DNA of 47,323 nt from a virus: the IMG/VR virus record IMGVR_UViG_3300047509_000053, positions 1-47,323 of that record, one strand, 5' to 3'. A program made the position numbers and the translations under genes. How positions within the stretch are numbered: the stretch's first letter is position 1; each line of letters opens with the position of its first letter. Below are positions 1 to 9,204 of the stretch, in pieces. The notes below the pieces were generated by a model. It ran no database searches. It had not been told where the DNA came from and saw only the letters and a list, made by a program, of their open reading frames with translations.

Positions 1-127
1 TATGACGGACGGGACGACGACGAAGAACCTGACGCTCATGGGTGGCGTGTCGAACTACTGGCGCGACAACTTCCTTGCGACCTACGCGACGACGTTCAAG
101 ATTGTCAGCGCCATCTACCGCGGGCAT
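1..127. repeat. Terminal direct repeat, left copy (contig circularisation overlap)
   Basis: These 127 bases are identical to 47197-47323. The repeat lies in the middle of a coding frame and the reading frame is continuous across the join, so it is best read as the overlap of a circular assembly and not a biological terminal repeat. A length of exactly 127 is a common assembler k-mer size, which supports an assembly origin. Confidence 0.93.
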
Positions 128-733
128 CTCATCATCTCGCTGGTCAATGCGTCGAACGTTTATGTAGACACTCTCGTCTGTGACCTGAACAGGAACGTCT
201 GGTGGCGCAACACAAACTGGCCGATGCGGTCAGCGGCACAGGTTCACAACGTGCCCGAGGAGTGCTACGTCGGCATGGGGGCGAGGGTGGCCCAGGTCTC
301 AACCTGCTGGTCGCCCACCGCCGCGAACAAGAACGACGCTGACGGTACGGCTGTGACGTGGACGATTGAGTCCGCGATGCACCGTGGCTTCATGCGTCTG
401 CACCGTCGCTGGATTGTCTCGCAGGCGATTCAGACCTGGCGTGCCCTGTACCTGGACTACGACATGCGCGATGCCGCCTCGGACAACCCGAGCATCCGCG
501 TCTCTGTCCTCAACGACTCACCCGAGTCGACGACGTACACGGATGCAACGGCTGGTACAGCACAACCTCCCGACCCGCTGAAGACCTCCGCGTGGTCTCG
601 GATTCGGATGCTCATCAACCATCCCTCCAACGGTCTCGCCTACAAGCTCCAGTCGACGAACGCCTCTGCCGACACCCGCATCTACGGCGTTGAGTCTGAG
701 TACGCCGGCCGCGAAGGAAGTCGCACCAGATGA
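1..733 (+). CDS. Podovirus tail nozzle/stopper-like protein, C-terminal part (5' end is at 46448-47323)
   Basis: This is the 3' half of a gene that starts at 46448 and crosses the artificial contig end. The joined protein is 493 residues, with window position 2 corresponding to residue 251. No catalytic motif is visible. The whole protein is rich in beta-strand-forming, Trp/Gly-containing stretches that suggest a beta-propeller-like structure, as in the tail nozzle or stabilisation proteins (T7 gp12, P22 gp10) of short-tailed phages. It follows directly on the adaptor gene, the expected order for head-to-tail connector proteins. Its stop codon overlaps the next ATG (ATGA at 730). The family assignment is by fold impression and position, not by a diagnostic motif. 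Confidence 0.72.
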   Translation, partial: MTDGTTTKNLTLMGGVSNYWRDNFLATYATTFKIVSAIYRGHLIISLVNASNVYVDTLVCDLNRNVWWRNTNWPMRSAAQVHNVPEECYVGMGARVAQVSTCWSPTAANKNDADGTAVTWTIESAMHRGFMRLHRRWIVSQAIQTWRALYLDYDMRDAASDNPSIRVSVLNDSPESTTYTDATAGTAQPPDPLKTSAWSRIRMLINHPSNGLAYKLQSTNASADTRIYGVESEYAGREGSRTR

Positions 734-1287
734 CGACGCCGAACCAGCCCAAGCCGGACAGCACCTATCAGTTCCTCTCCGACCCTTCCAAACTTCCCCC
801 GGAGTTCAAGGGCTGGTTGCAGAACTACTTCCAGGACAACCCGCCGAACATCCCGGTCGGGTCAATCGTCGGCTACCAGATGCAGCGCCTTGTCGTGAAG
901 TTGGAGAACACCCCGCAGTCGATTCCCAACAACTCGGAAACCGCTCTCACCTTCGCCGTCGTTACAAGCGACAAGCAGCACACGTTCGACGGTACGAGCA
1001 CCATCAAGCTCCTCTATGACGGCATCTACCTCGCCTCCGGGTTTACGACCTGGGGGGCGAACACAACCGGGGCGCGGTACTCGACCATTAAGCAGAACGG
1101 CGTCGTCCGCGCACAGGACTTCCGCGCCGCCACCGCGACCACGGCTCAGACGGCGAGCAACACGATTGCTTGCGTCATCGTCGGCAAGAAGGGTGACAGC
1201 ATTACGCGGACGGTCTTCCAAGATTCGGGTGGGTCGTTGAGCACGGCCGGTACCACCTTCGAGCTCGCACTCCTCAACATCTATTAG
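730..1287 (+). CDS. C1q/TNF-like jelly-roll virion protein
   Basis: A 185-residue protein starting at an ATG that overlaps the preceding stop. The second half carries a pattern typical of C1q-like trimeric jelly-rolls: alternating strands, then a Gly-Phe-Thr-Thr-Trp segment, a Gly-Ala-Arg-Tyr segment and an Asn-Gly turn around residues 100-125, with a hydrophobic strand at the extreme C-terminus. Such domains form trimeric knobs on phage fibres and tail proteins. Its place between the nozzle gene and the internal virion proteins suggests a tail or fibre-tip component. No enzyme motif is seen. The fold is a pattern-based inference. Confidence 0.6.
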   Translation: MTTPNQPKPDSTYQFLSDPSKLPPEFKGWLQNYFQDNPPNIPVGSIVGYQMQRLVVKLENTPQSIPNNSETALTFAVVTSDKQHTFDGTSTIKLLYDGIYLASGFTTWGANTTGARYSTIKQNGVVRAQDFRAATATTAQTASNTIACVIVGKKGDSITRTVFQDSGGSLSTAGTTFELALLNIY

Positions 1288-1294
1288 GAGCGGA

Positions 1295-2125
1295 ATGAGA
1301 ACAGCAGGTTCAGAGCTCAGCGGAGGTGCTCCGCTCCCGTCGTACATGAATCCCAACCCCGCTCCTCCGGTGACGCAGCCCCCGGCTCCTTCTCTTCCGC
1401 CTCCGACTCCGCCTCCGACGCACGCGCCCATCACGATTGGCGGCGACCCGAACGCATGGCTCCAGGGTGATGCCGGGTACCAGGCTTTGCTGTCCTCTCT
1501 CCACGGCAACGAGGATGCCTTCGGCGCAACCATGAAGTCGCAGATTCAGCGTGATGCGCTCCAGTCCGGTTACAACATCCCGCAGCTTGCGCCGTACCTT
1601 GACGCAGGCATGGCGGGGCAAATCACCAGCGACCCGAACTCCGCTGCCGCCGTCTCAAGCGAGACCCACGCGAACAACCTCCGCGCCATTCAGAACCAGC
1701 TTGCAGCCCGCGGCGCATACGACTCCGGGGAACTGACCTACGGGATTGGCAACGAATCAGAACGGTACAACCGCGAGGGGCTCTCCCAGCGTGGCGCTTT
1801 GCTCGACCAAATCAACTCCCTCCTGGGGCAGCAGGCGTCGATGCAGGGAAGCGACCAGGCGCAGCTCGCGACCGAACTGGGTAACGCTGCGGGAAGGCAG
1901 GCCACGTTGCATCCGGTCACCACGGCGAACTACGACGCCTCTACTGGAGGGTACGTCGACCAATACGGAAACCACTTCAACGCTGATGGCACGCCGTTTG
2001 CGTCTACAGCATCAGCGCCCGCGACTCCTGCTCCGGCAGCGGCTCTCGCTCCCGACCTACAGACGGGCGCGCAGGCAGTAGCTAGCGGTGGCCCGTACTC
2101 ATGGGGTATCGGCGGGAAGCAGTAA
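1295..2125 (+). CDS. Internal virion (ejection) protein candidate, Pro-rich N-terminus
   Basis: A 276-residue protein. The ATG at 1295 is preceded by TTAGGAG, which also contains the previous stop. Residues 10-45 are a proline-rich linker, the middle (about 60-195) is helical and rich in Ala, Gln and Ser, and the C-terminus is Ala/Pro-rich. Composition and position, after the tail nozzle and before two further Ala/Gln-rich proteins and a muralytic protein, match the group of ejection proteins of podoviruses. No family was recognised from motifs. The stop shares a base with the next ATG at 2125, implying translational coupling. Confidence 0.55.
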   Translation: MRTAGSELSGGAPLPSYMNPNPAPPVTQPPAPSLPPPTPPPTHAPITIGGDPNAWLQGDAGYQALLSSLHGNEDAFGATMKSQIQRDALQSGYNIPQLAPYLDAGMAGQITSDPNSAAAVSSETHANNLRAIQNQLAARGAYDSGELTYGIGNESERYNREGLSQRGALLDQINSLLGQQASMQGSDQAQLATELGNAAGRQATLHPVTTANYDASTGGYVDQYGNHFNADGTPFASTASAPATPAPAAALAPDLQTGAQAVASGGPYSWGIGGKQ

Positions 2126-3516
2126 TGGCCCTTAACCCGCAGACCAAGACGCCAGCGGCCAAGGCCCCAGCAAGGGTTGCGCTCCGCCCGCAGACCAAGA
2201 CACCGTACGTCGCTCCTCCCGTTGTCAAGCATCCTCCGACGTCTCCTGGGGTTGCTGGCTCTCGTCCTCCCGCGAAGGGCTCGGCCACAACGTTCGACCC
2301 GCGCAACCCCTCGACGTGGGGTGCTGGCATGAACTCGGCCCAGCTCTCGTCAATCGTGAAGACGCAGATTGCTGACTCCATCAACCCCCAAGTCACGGGG
2401 CTGACGCAACAGCAGACGACCTTCGACAACCAGCAGAAGGCCGGCCAGGACTCCCTCACTGCGTACTACAAGGCCCTCGCTGGGGCACTGGGTGGAGAAT
2501 CGCCCGCGGTCAGCGACGCCTACAACTCCGCTGCTTCAACGATTGGTCAGGTCGGGCAAGGTCTTACTGGGGATGCAGGGCAGGCGATGCAGGCGGAGAA
2601 CGCCAACACGCAGGCCATCCTTGCACGCGGTGGGCAGGCGCAGGCCGCAGACTATGGTGCGGCGAAAGCCAACCCGGGCGGGGTGGCACTCAACCCCTTC
2701 TTCTCCGAGCACGCCCTCTCCCCGGCTGAAGGTCTTGCCGGTACGGGCGCGGCTCGAGCGACCGACGCCGCGAACCAACCCGGCATCTGGGCGACGCATG
2801 GTGCGGACGCCCTGACCGAGGCGATTCAGAAGGCCACTGAGGGTGACGCACAGTTCCAGCAGAAGATTGCTGACATCTACACCCAGGTTCCCGCTCTCCG
2901 CGACAAGATTCTCACGACCGTCCAGAACTTCGAGACGCAGCAGCGTCAGTTGAAGGACACGGAGACGGAGCTCGGCATCAAGAACGCGGCCACGCAGGCG
3001 GCAACCACGACCAAGTTGGCATCGCTGAAGTTGCAACAGCAGAAGCTCGTTGCCGACATCGCGCATTGGAACGCGCAGCTTCAGAACTCATCGCTTGACC
3101 GTGCAAGTCGCGCGCAGATTGCCGCACAGGCTCGGGCCGCGCAGGCGCAGCTTGTGAAGCTCCGTGGGCAGGTTGCGGTTCAGGTTGCCATCGACAAGAA
3201 GAACGCTGGCATTACGACGGGTAGCTCCAAAACTGGCAAGAACGCATGGCCGTCAGTCGCCGCCTCCATCACCAAGCAGGCTGAGTATTACTGGAACCAT
3301 CCGACGTCCAAGGCGAAGACCGATGCCTTCGGGAAGCAGATTTCGCCGGCTACACACCAGCAGCCGCAGGCGGTCTTCAACTCCCTCTGGTCGGCCTACG
3401 TGAACCCGTACCTGAAGAGTGTTCCCGCGAACGCCCAGGCGACGGCGCGCAAGCAGGCCAAGCAAGCAATCTTGAACGCGATGCGCGCAGCGGGCTTCCC
3501 GCTTCCGGGGGCGTAG
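2125..3516 (+). CDS. Internal virion protein candidate with coiled coil
   Basis: 463 residues from the ATG at 2125, chosen over the upstream in-frame ATG at 2101 because it overlaps the previous stop and has GGGAAG just upstream. The N-terminal 75 residues are Pro/Lys/Thr-rich and contain a near repeat of Pro-Gln-Thr-Lys-Thr-Pro. Residues about 255-360 are a long Gln/Ala/Lys/Leu heptad-rich region predicted to be coiled coil. The protein is soluble-looking and has no catalytic motif. It is likely part of the ejected DNA-translocation complex with its neighbours; that role is inferred from position and composition. Confidence 0.55.
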   Translation: MALNPQTKTPAAKAPARVALRPQTKTPYVAPPVVKHPPTSPGVAGSRPPAKGSATTFDPRNPSTWGAGMNSAQLSSIVKTQIADSINPQVTGLTQQQTTFDNQQKAGQDSLTAYYKALAGALGGESPAVSDAYNSAASTIGQVGQGLTGDAGQAMQAENANTQAILARGGQAQAADYGAAKANPGGVALNPFFSEHALSPAEGLAGTGAARATDAANQPGIWATHGADALTEAIQKATEGDAQFQQKIADIYTQVPALRDKILTTVQNFETQQRQLKDTETELGIKNAATQAATTTKLASLKLQQQKLVADIAHWNAQLQNSSLDRASRAQIAAQARAAQAQLVKLRGQVAVQVAIDKKNAGITTGSSKTGKNAWPSVAASITKQAEYYWNHPTSKAKTDAFGKQISPATHQQPQAVFNSLWSAYVNPYLKSVPANAQATARKQAKQAILNAMRAAGFPLPGA

Positions 3517-3517
3517 C

Positions 3518-6500
3518 TTGTCCATCAGCTTCGGGGAAATCCGGGCCAAGGCAAACGCCGCCAACGAGCACGCGCCTCAAGTCACAGCACCAAAGCAGGG
3601 CCCGCCCTCGCCAGGACATGGTGTGGCGGGCCCTTTTTCGTCTCACCTCAAGAGCATCGCGCTCCCGGTGCAGACGTCCTCCCGTGGTCGCCCCGAGGTT
3701 CCCTCGTCGTCGATGCACCACGCACCGTCAGTGCTCGGGCATCTCAGCGACCTCGCGAAGGAGCAGTTCACACGGGACATGGCGTACAGCAACTCCGTCG
3801 TGGCCCATCCGCTCCGGGGCCTCGGCGTTCCCACGTCCATCCATGAGTTCCTGCACGGCAACAAGCACGGGCAGACGATTGAGCACATCAAGGTCAACCA
3901 CGGGCAAGTCCATCTGACCGGCACGAAGAAGCAGCAGGCCGAAGAGGCGTTGATGCTCACGCCGGGGAAGGGCTTCCTTGGCTCGGCTCAGGAGGTCATG
4001 GGCATCGGGCCTGGTGTTGGCTTGCTTGCGGTGCAGGGCGCGCATCATCCTCTCGGCACGGCGGAGTCGGTTGGTCGGAGCATCGGCAGTTCGATGGTTG
4101 GAACGGCAACCCACGGGCGCTACGGCACCAAGGGAAACACCCCTCTGGATGACGCCCTGAACATCTGGACTGCCGCAACCCTCGGGGCCGGCGCAGCAGG
4201 ACGTGTGGGAGCCATCGCTTCCGCCGACAGCGCCAAGGCCGCTATGAAGGCTGCTGTCTTCCGCCCCCACCAACCGCCTCGGGTTCTTCATGTGGGCGAG
4301 GGTGAGTTCTCCAAGCCTGTCATCGCGGCGGCTTCGCGCAACCCTGCGGCGGCTCTTGTGCAGCGCCACATCTACGACCGCCTGACGCAGCACTCTCTCC
4401 GCACGGGGCAGACCGACCTGGGCTCTGTCATCCTCCGTCGCTTCGGCTCGCCCGAGACCCGGATGGCACGCCTCGCCCGCAACCACCTCCGCGTTGAGAA
4501 CGAACTAGGGGCAGCACCGGGGCATGAGTTGGAGCGGTACGGGACGAGCGTCACGAAGCGCGCCGCCAAGGGCAGGCTCGGTGGCCTGACGATGGCGCAG
4601 CAGCACGCGGCGTTCATCTCCTCGCTGGGGCACACACCGGAGACGTTCGCTCGAGCGTCCGAGAACGCCATCGCTCACGCTGACCACCTCGCACAGCTTG
4701 AAGGTGTTCCTGCCGACGTCATCCGCAAGAACCACGAAGACCTGCTCGCGAAGACGAAGCTGTCGGCTCAATACTTCGACCAGCACGGGCACCTCAGCCA
4801 CCCGAAGGTGAAGCAGGCAGCGGAAGCAATGCAGCGCGCCATTTCCGCCCGTGAAGACACGCGGGGGATGACAGCCGACGAGATTCACCACGCTCTCGGT
4901 TCGCGCTGGTATGCAGTTCATCACCTCGCAGAGAACCCGACCGCCGAGTCACTCCACCAGCAGCTTGCGGACGAGGCGAAGGTTGAGGCAATCCATGAGC
5001 AGTTCCGCGCCAAGGGCGAGGAGCTTCAGAAGCATGGGGCCTTCTACCTCCCCCAGTCGTCGGAGACCAAGGCTCTCACCAAGATGCGGCAGGGCGTCAC
5101 TCGCCGCCCCGGCCCGTACGGGTTCTCCGCGCCGAAGGGCGAGAAGACCTACGCCCAGATGGGGCACCTGTTCAACACGGGTGACTTCAGGACTCAGGCT
5201 GTCCCGCTGGCACAACACGCCTTCGGCAAGGCGAAGATGCTCCAGTCGCAGCAGCGTCTACACGAAATGCTCTTGGCGCTGTCGAAGAAGACACCCGAAG
5301 AGGTGGGTCACGCCCACCCGATTCCGATTCGTGTCAAGGGCGCACCGACAGCAGAGCTGAAGAAGTTCATCAACGAGCTGTACCAGGGCGACCACGCGAA
5401 GGCGGAAGGCTCCGGGGCCGAGGCGCTGTGGAAGCACCTGATGCCCGGGCATGTCCCCGAGGGTGAGGATGTTCGCTACCTACACCCGGACGTGGCGGGG
5501 GTCTTCAAGCCGCACCACGCCTCCGAGCTCGCCCGCAACATCGGACGCTTCAACCAACTCATCCGCGCGCAGCGGTTCCTGAACCCGAAGTACGGCATCT
5601 GGAACGCGCAGAACGCAATGGTCGGGCTGCCCCAGCAGGGCGCGTTGATGCCCGCCAACGCTCTGCGCTACCTCCGCACGGTCAGGAAGCTCGACCCGGA
5701 GACCTACTCCAAGATTGAGTCGACGGTCGGGGCCGGGATGTCGAAGTCCCTCACCGCACCGGGCGACCAGAAGGCCGTTCAGCACCTCGCCGGCTTCTGG
5801 CACCACGTCAACGACCACGCCTACCGAATGATGTCCTTCACCCATGAGGCGCGGGCGATGGGCTATCACTCTGCGGATGACCTGAAGCGCCTGATGAACT
5901 CGAAAGACCCGAAGGTTGTCGCTGACCGTCATCAGGTCATTCAGTCCGCGAACCGTGAGGCGATTGACTACGGGGCCATGACCGCCACGGAGCGTGAGTC
6001 GGTTCGCCGCTACGCCGCCTACTGGCCGTGGACACGCGGTGCGACAGCGTGGACTCTTAGGCTTGCGAAGGAGCATCCGCTCTGGGCACAGGTCAACCTC
6101 GAGGCCGGACGCAGAGGAAAGAAGTACGTCGACGAGTTCTACGCCAAGCACGGCGGGATGGTTCCCCCCAACCAGGAGGGTGCGTACCCGGCGAAGTCAG
6201 GGCCCATCGACATGGAGGCGTTCAACACGCCCTCGACCCTGGCGCAGGACGCGGAGGCAGTCTCGGGGATGTTCAACTCCGGGGCGTCCAAGTACCTGAC
6301 CGGGACGGCACTGGGTCAGGCAGCACCCGCTGTGAAGGTCGGGCAGGAACTCCTCACCGGCCTGAACAAGTACGGCTCCGCCCCGAAGTCCGGCTCGGCT
6401 TTCGGTCAGACGCTCCACGACCTCGCCGCTGGCATCGAACCTCTCCAGCTTGGCAAGGCAGCCCTCGGGAAGGGCAGGCCGGGGAGTGGCATCGCCCCGG

Positions 6501-7057
6501 GTGGGTTGATGCATGAGGCGGAGCGTTGGGCTGGCTACCCGCAGGAGCGCGGTGTCAACTACGACGACCTCGCCCAGTACGGTGCTTCAATCGAGAAGAG
6601 TTCTCTTCGCGGGCCGGCGCAGGCCCAGTACGCGGCGAAGCAGCAGCTTGTCCAGCTCGACCAACTCGCCAAGAAGGTCAAGCTCGACCCGGGAGAGCGT
6701 CAGACCTACGTCCGCTACTGGAAGGCGCAGGCGGTTCTCAACGTGACGCTGACGACCGCGGCCAAGAAGGCAGGCATCGTCTCAGACGACTACCGCAAGG
6801 CTGAGAAGAGCCTCTCCTTCCAAGACCCCGTCGCTTACCTGATGGCCTACGCCACCGCAGCATCGAAGCTCGGCGGAAGCCCCGGTTATGTGAAGGAGGC
6901 GAGGGACTACGCCACCCAGATTATGAACACGCCCGGTCACACCAAGCAGCAGAAGGGCGATGTTCTCTACAAGGTGGCGCAGAAGCTCTGGGACGGGGTC
7001 AACCCGTCGACCATCTCAAGCTCGTACTACAAGCGCCTCGCGCAGGCTGGGCTCTAA
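3518..7057 (+). CDS. Very large internal virion/ejection protein (1179 aa)
   Basis: The longest gene of the phage, starting at a TTG two bases after the previous stop. Largely helical and Ala/His/Lys-rich, with a hydrophobic Gly/Ala-rich stretch around residues 155-240 that could be membrane-active. The C-terminal part around residues 960-1070 resembles a helical scaffold. No lysozyme or protease motif was seen. Its size and place immediately upstream of a transglycosylase/peptidase gene resemble the large ejection proteins of T7-like and P22-like phages. Its stop overlaps the stop of the convergent short gene on the minus strand (shared CTAA at 7054-7057). No specific family was recognised. 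Confidence 0.6.
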   Translation: MSISFGEIRAKANAANEHAPQVTAPKQGPPSPGHGVAGPFSSHLKSIALPVQTSSRGRPEVPSSSMHHAPSVLGHLSDLAKEQFTRDMAYSNSVVAHPLRGLGVPTSIHEFLHGNKHGQTIEHIKVNHGQVHLTGTKKQQAEEALMLTPGKGFLGSAQEVMGIGPGVGLLAVQGAHHPLGTAESVGRSIGSSMVGTATHGRYGTKGNTPLDDALNIWTAATLGAGAAGRVGAIASADSAKAAMKAAVFRPHQPPRVLHVGEGEFSKPVIAAASRNPAAALVQRHIYDRLTQHSLRTGQTDLGSVILRRFGSPETRMARLARNHLRVENELGAAPGHELERYGTSVTKRAAKGRLGGLTMAQQHAAFISSLGHTPETFARASENAIAHADHLAQLEGVPADVIRKNHEDLLAKTKLSAQYFDQHGHLSHPKVKQAAEAMQRAISAREDTRGMTADEIHHALGSRWYAVHHLAENPTAESLHQQLADEAKVEAIHEQFRAKGEELQKHGAFYLPQSSETKALTKMRQGVTRRPGPYGFSAPKGEKTYAQMGHLFNTGDFRTQAVPLAQHAFGKAKMLQSQQRLHEMLLALSKKTPEEVGHAHPIPIRVKGAPTAELKKFINELYQGDHAKAEGSGAEALWKHLMPGHVPEGEDVRYLHPDVAGVFKPHHASELARNIGRFNQLIRAQRFLNPKYGIWNAQNAMVGLPQQGALMPANALRYLRTVRKLDPETYSKIESTVGAGMSKSLTAPGDQKAVQHLAGFWHHVNDHAYRMMSFTHEARAMGYHSADDLKRLMNSKDPKVVADRHQVIQSANREAIDYGAMTATERESVRRYAAYWPWTRGATAWTLRLAKEHPLWAQVNLEAGRRGKKYVDEFYAKHGGMVPPNQEGAYPAKSGPIDMEAFNTPSTLAQDAEAVSGMFNSGASKYLTGTALGQAAPAVKVGQELLTGLNKYGSAPKSGSAFGQTLHDLAAGIEPLQLGKAALGKGRPGSGIAPGGLMHEAERWAGYPQERGVNYDDLAQYGASIEKSSLRGPAQAQYAAKQQLVQLDQLAKKVKLDPGERQTYVRYWKAQAVLNVTLTTAAKKAGIVSDDYRKAEKSLSFQDPVAYLMAYATAASKLGGSPGYVKEARDYATQIMNTPGHTKQQKGDVLYKVAQKLWDGVNPSTISSSYYKRLAQAGL

Positions 7058-7179
7058 CGATTCTCGTACAGGCGCAACGCTAGAGAGCCAAGCCCCGTCA
7101 CGATGGCGGGGAGTAGGAACCAGAACGGGATTGGCCCAATGCTCGGGCCTTCCATGATGTGCCAGACCGTTTCGAGCAT
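7054..7179 (-). CDS. Small single-pass membrane protein, antisense within the late region
   Basis: A 41-residue frame lying in the only gap of this stretch (7058-7207), opposite to all neighbours. From the ATG at 7179 it encodes a short polar N-terminus, then a strong hydrophobic segment (about residues 15-35, Pro-Phe-Trp-Phe-Leu-Leu followed by Ala, Ile, Val, Leu), then a Leu-Arg-Leu-Tyr-Glu-Asn-Arg tail, a typical positive-inside membrane peptide. Its stop overlaps the stop of the 1179-residue gene. There is no strong ribosome-binding site. It may instead be a chance frame in a noncoding spacer; the good membrane topology is the only support. Confidence 0.38.
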   Translation of the reverse strand: MLETVWHIMEGPSIGPIPFWFLLPAIVTGLGSLALRLYENR

Positions 7180-7207
7180 GTGGCAACCGTACACCAGAGA
7201 GGCATGA

Positions 7208-8206
7208 GTGTCTACACCGTGGGCCCCACAAGCCGCGCACGTCGCGGCCCAGTTCGGCATCCCGAAAGGGCTGTTCCTCGGGCTGGTCAACCAGGAGTCG
7301 GGCTTCAACCCAACCGCTCGCTCGAGCGCGGGGGCCTATGGCCTGACCCAACTCATGCCGGGGACGGCGAAGTCCCTCGGGGTCAACCTCAACGACCCGC
7401 ACTCCCAGCTTGTCGGCGGGGCGAAGTACCTGGCCCAGCAATACAAGACGTTCGGGAACTGGGCGCTTGCCCTCGCGGCCTACAACGCAGGCCCGGGGAA
7501 CGTCAGCGACGGGGCGTGGCGGCACATACCAGAAACCCAGCACTACGTCAAGTCCATTCTAGGGTCGGTAGCCAAGTACGGCGGAGTAGCCCCACAAGCC
7601 CCTGTAAGCCCCCCTAACGCCACGGCACCCCAAGTCCCGGCCCCTGTCATCAAAGGCACCGCGGGCCTAGACACGCAGGCTTTCGCCAGCGACGAGTTTT
7701 CCCACCTTGGAGACCCCGGCTACGCCCTCAAGGGCCTGGCGATGGGGCAGTACGAGACAGCGCCCCCGGTCATCAAGCAGCCGGCGTTCTCAGACCAGCT
7801 TCTCGGGATGACCCACGTCGCCACCGCCCCGCGGGTTGGCAAGGCTGGCGTCCCGGTCGCGCACCTCACCTCCGAGGGGGGGTTGCATCCCACGATGGGC
7901 CTTGCTGACTACCCAGCCCACGACTTCTTCGCACCGTCCGGCTCCCCCGCGACCGCTCCTGTTACGGGCAAGGTCATCCGCCTCTCGGGTCACGACCCGG
8001 CGAAAGGCCCGACGCAGGGCCCGCATGGGCCTTTGGGCTGGAGTGTCTACATCCGCGGGACTGACGGACACACCTACTACCTGACCCACATGGGCTCGCG
8101 CTCGGTGAAGGTCGGCCAGATTGTCAAAGCAGGTCAGCCCATCGGAACGGTGGCCGACTACGCCAAGTACGGCACACCAAGCCACATCCACATGGGGGTT
8201 CACTGA
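7208..8206 (+). CDS. Virion peptidoglycan hydrolase: lytic transglycosylase (SLT) fused to M23 endopeptidase
   Basis: 332 residues from a GTG start. Residues about 10-130 are a soluble lytic transglycosylase domain: catalytic Glu30 in Asn-Gln-Glu-Ser-Gly-Phe, followed by the Gly-Leu-Thr-Gln-Leu-Met-Pro signature and the Ala-Tyr-Asn-Ala-Gly-Pro-Gly motif. A Pro-rich linker leads to an M23 (LytM-like) domain in the last ~100 residues, with His-Asp in Ala-His-Asp-Phe-Phe and the C-terminal His-Ile-His-Met zinc ligands. The enzyme would cut glycan strands and peptide cross-links. Adjacent to the ejection proteins and without a signal peptide, it is likely a virion-carried hydrolase used at DNA entry, although a lysis role is possible. 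Confidence 0.88.
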   Translation: MSTPWAPQAAHVAAQFGIPKGLFLGLVNQESGFNPTARSSAGAYGLTQLMPGTAKSLGVNLNDPHSQLVGGAKYLAQQYKTFGNWALALAAYNAGPGNVSDGAWRHIPETQHYVKSILGSVAKYGGVAPQAPVSPPNATAPQVPAPVIKGTAGLDTQAFASDEFSHLGDPGYALKGLAMGQYETAPPVIKQPAFSDQLLGMTHVATAPRVGKAGVPVAHLTSEGGLHPTMGLADYPAHDFFAPSGSPATAPVTGKVIRLSGHDPAKGPTQGPHGPLGWSVYIRGTDGHTYYLTHMGSRSVKVGQIVKAGQPIGTVADYAKYGTPSHIHMGVH

Positions 8207-8553
8207 TGGAACCGCAGACCGACTACCAGCGAGGGCTGCAAGAAGGGGCTCGGGACGCGCTCATCGAGGAGCACACCAAGAGACTGAATCGAATCAACGG
8301 GAGCGTCGAACGTCACGCCATCGCCGTTGAGAAGCTGTCCGGGGAGATACGCGAGCTCCGCGAGGAAGCCCGCAGGCGAGAGGAAGCGGTGAAGGTTGCC
8401 GCCAGCACACTTGCCGAAGAGACGGAGCGCCGCCGCGCCGCCCTGGCAGAAGACAGCGGGCGCTGGTCTCTGCTGGCCAACAAGTCGACCTTCTTCACTG
8501 GCGGGCTGGCTGTCTTCTTCGCCGCCGCCACCCTGTACCTGTCCTTCCACTAG
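8206..8553 (+). CDS. Coiled-coil protein with C-terminal membrane anchor (lysis cassette)
   Basis: 115 residues; the ATG overlaps the stop of the SLT/M23 gene. Residues about 20-85 are a charged Glu/Arg/Ala heptad-rich coiled coil. Residues about 92-113 form one transmembrane segment ending in Leu-Ser-Phe-His. This topology, a long cytoplasmic coiled coil and a C-terminal anchor, occurs in phage-encoded membrane proteins next to endolysin genes of Gram-positive phages. With the downstream GH25 enzyme and the small membrane protein at 9254 it probably forms the lysis cassette. Whether it is a holin, antiholin or lysis regulator cannot be told from sequence. Confidence 0.68.
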   Translation: MEPQTDYQRGLQEGARDALIEEHTKRLNRINGSVERHAIAVEKLSGEIRELREEARRREEAVKVAASTLAEETERRRAALAEDSGRWSLLANKSTFFTGGLAVFFAAATLYLSFH

Positions 8554-8561
8554 GGAGATAC

Positions 8562-9194
8562 ATGCTTCCATTCATCGACGTCTCCTCCTACCAGGGGGAC
8601 ATCAACTGGCCGCTGGTCAGAAAGCACTACAACGCTGCCTACCTGAAGGCCAGCCAAGGGACGAGTTGGAACGACCCGAAGTTCCAGGCCAACCGCAAGG
8701 CAGCCAACGCTGCCGGTGTTCGCGTCGGGGCCTACCACTTCGCCAACGTCACTGACGGGGTGCTCGAGGCGAAGCACTTCCTGAAGACCATCGGTGGCGT
8801 CGGGCCGAAAGACCTGAAGCCCGTGCTGGACTTCGAGACCAACCCGAAGAACTGGCCGGCCCTCCATCTGCGCGACTTCGCACTCAAGTTCAACCAAACC
8901 ATCCACTCATACACGGGTGTATGGCCCATGTTCTATAGCTACGCCAGCTTCATTCAGGACATGGAGATTGACCGCCCGTACGGGAACGGCCTCTGGATTG
9001 CCGCCTACGGGCGCAACGACGGCGTCTCGCATCCGGTCTTCGCACCGAAGCCCTGGAAGAAGTACGTCGCCCACCAGTACACCTCGAACGGAACGGTCGC
9101 TGGCATCAAGGGCCGGGTCGACGTGAGCATCAGCCCGAACGGACTGACTCCTCTTCTCGCCCATCCGGTGAAGAACTACCTCAGTAGGTTCTAG
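8562..9194 (+). CDS. Endolysin, GH25 (Chalaropsis-type) lysozyme
   Basis: 210 residues, ATG preceded by AGGGAG. The whole length is a glycoside hydrolase family 25 barrel: the N-terminal Phe-Ile-Asp-Val-Ser-Ser-Tyr-Gln-Gly motif (Asp6), the Gly-Ala-Tyr-His-Phe strand, and the catalytic Asp90-x-Glu92 in Leu-Asp-Phe-Glu-Thr. The enzyme cleaves beta-1,4 bonds between N-acetylmuramic acid and N-acetylglucosamine. No separate cell-wall-binding domain and no signal peptide are present, so export would need a holin. Flanked by two membrane protein genes, it is the main lysis enzyme. GH25 endolysins are typical of phages of Gram-positive hosts. Confidence 0.93.
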   Translation: MLPFIDVSSYQGDINWPLVRKHYNAAYLKASQGTSWNDPKFQANRKAANAAGVRVGAYHFANVTDGVLEAKHFLKTIGGVGPKDLKPVLDFETNPKNWPALHLRDFALKFNQTIHSYTGVWPMFYSYASFIQDMEIDRPYGNGLWIAAYGRNDGVSHPVFAPKPWKKYVAHQYTSNGTVAGIKGRVDVSISPNGLTPLLAHPVKNYLSRF

Positions 9195-9204
9195 TCGTCC
9201 GAGA

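Noticed and set aside
1-127. True terminal redundancy of the virion DNA
   Set aside because: The repeat is inside a gene, and its length equals a common assembler k-mer; circular assembly overlap explains it better.
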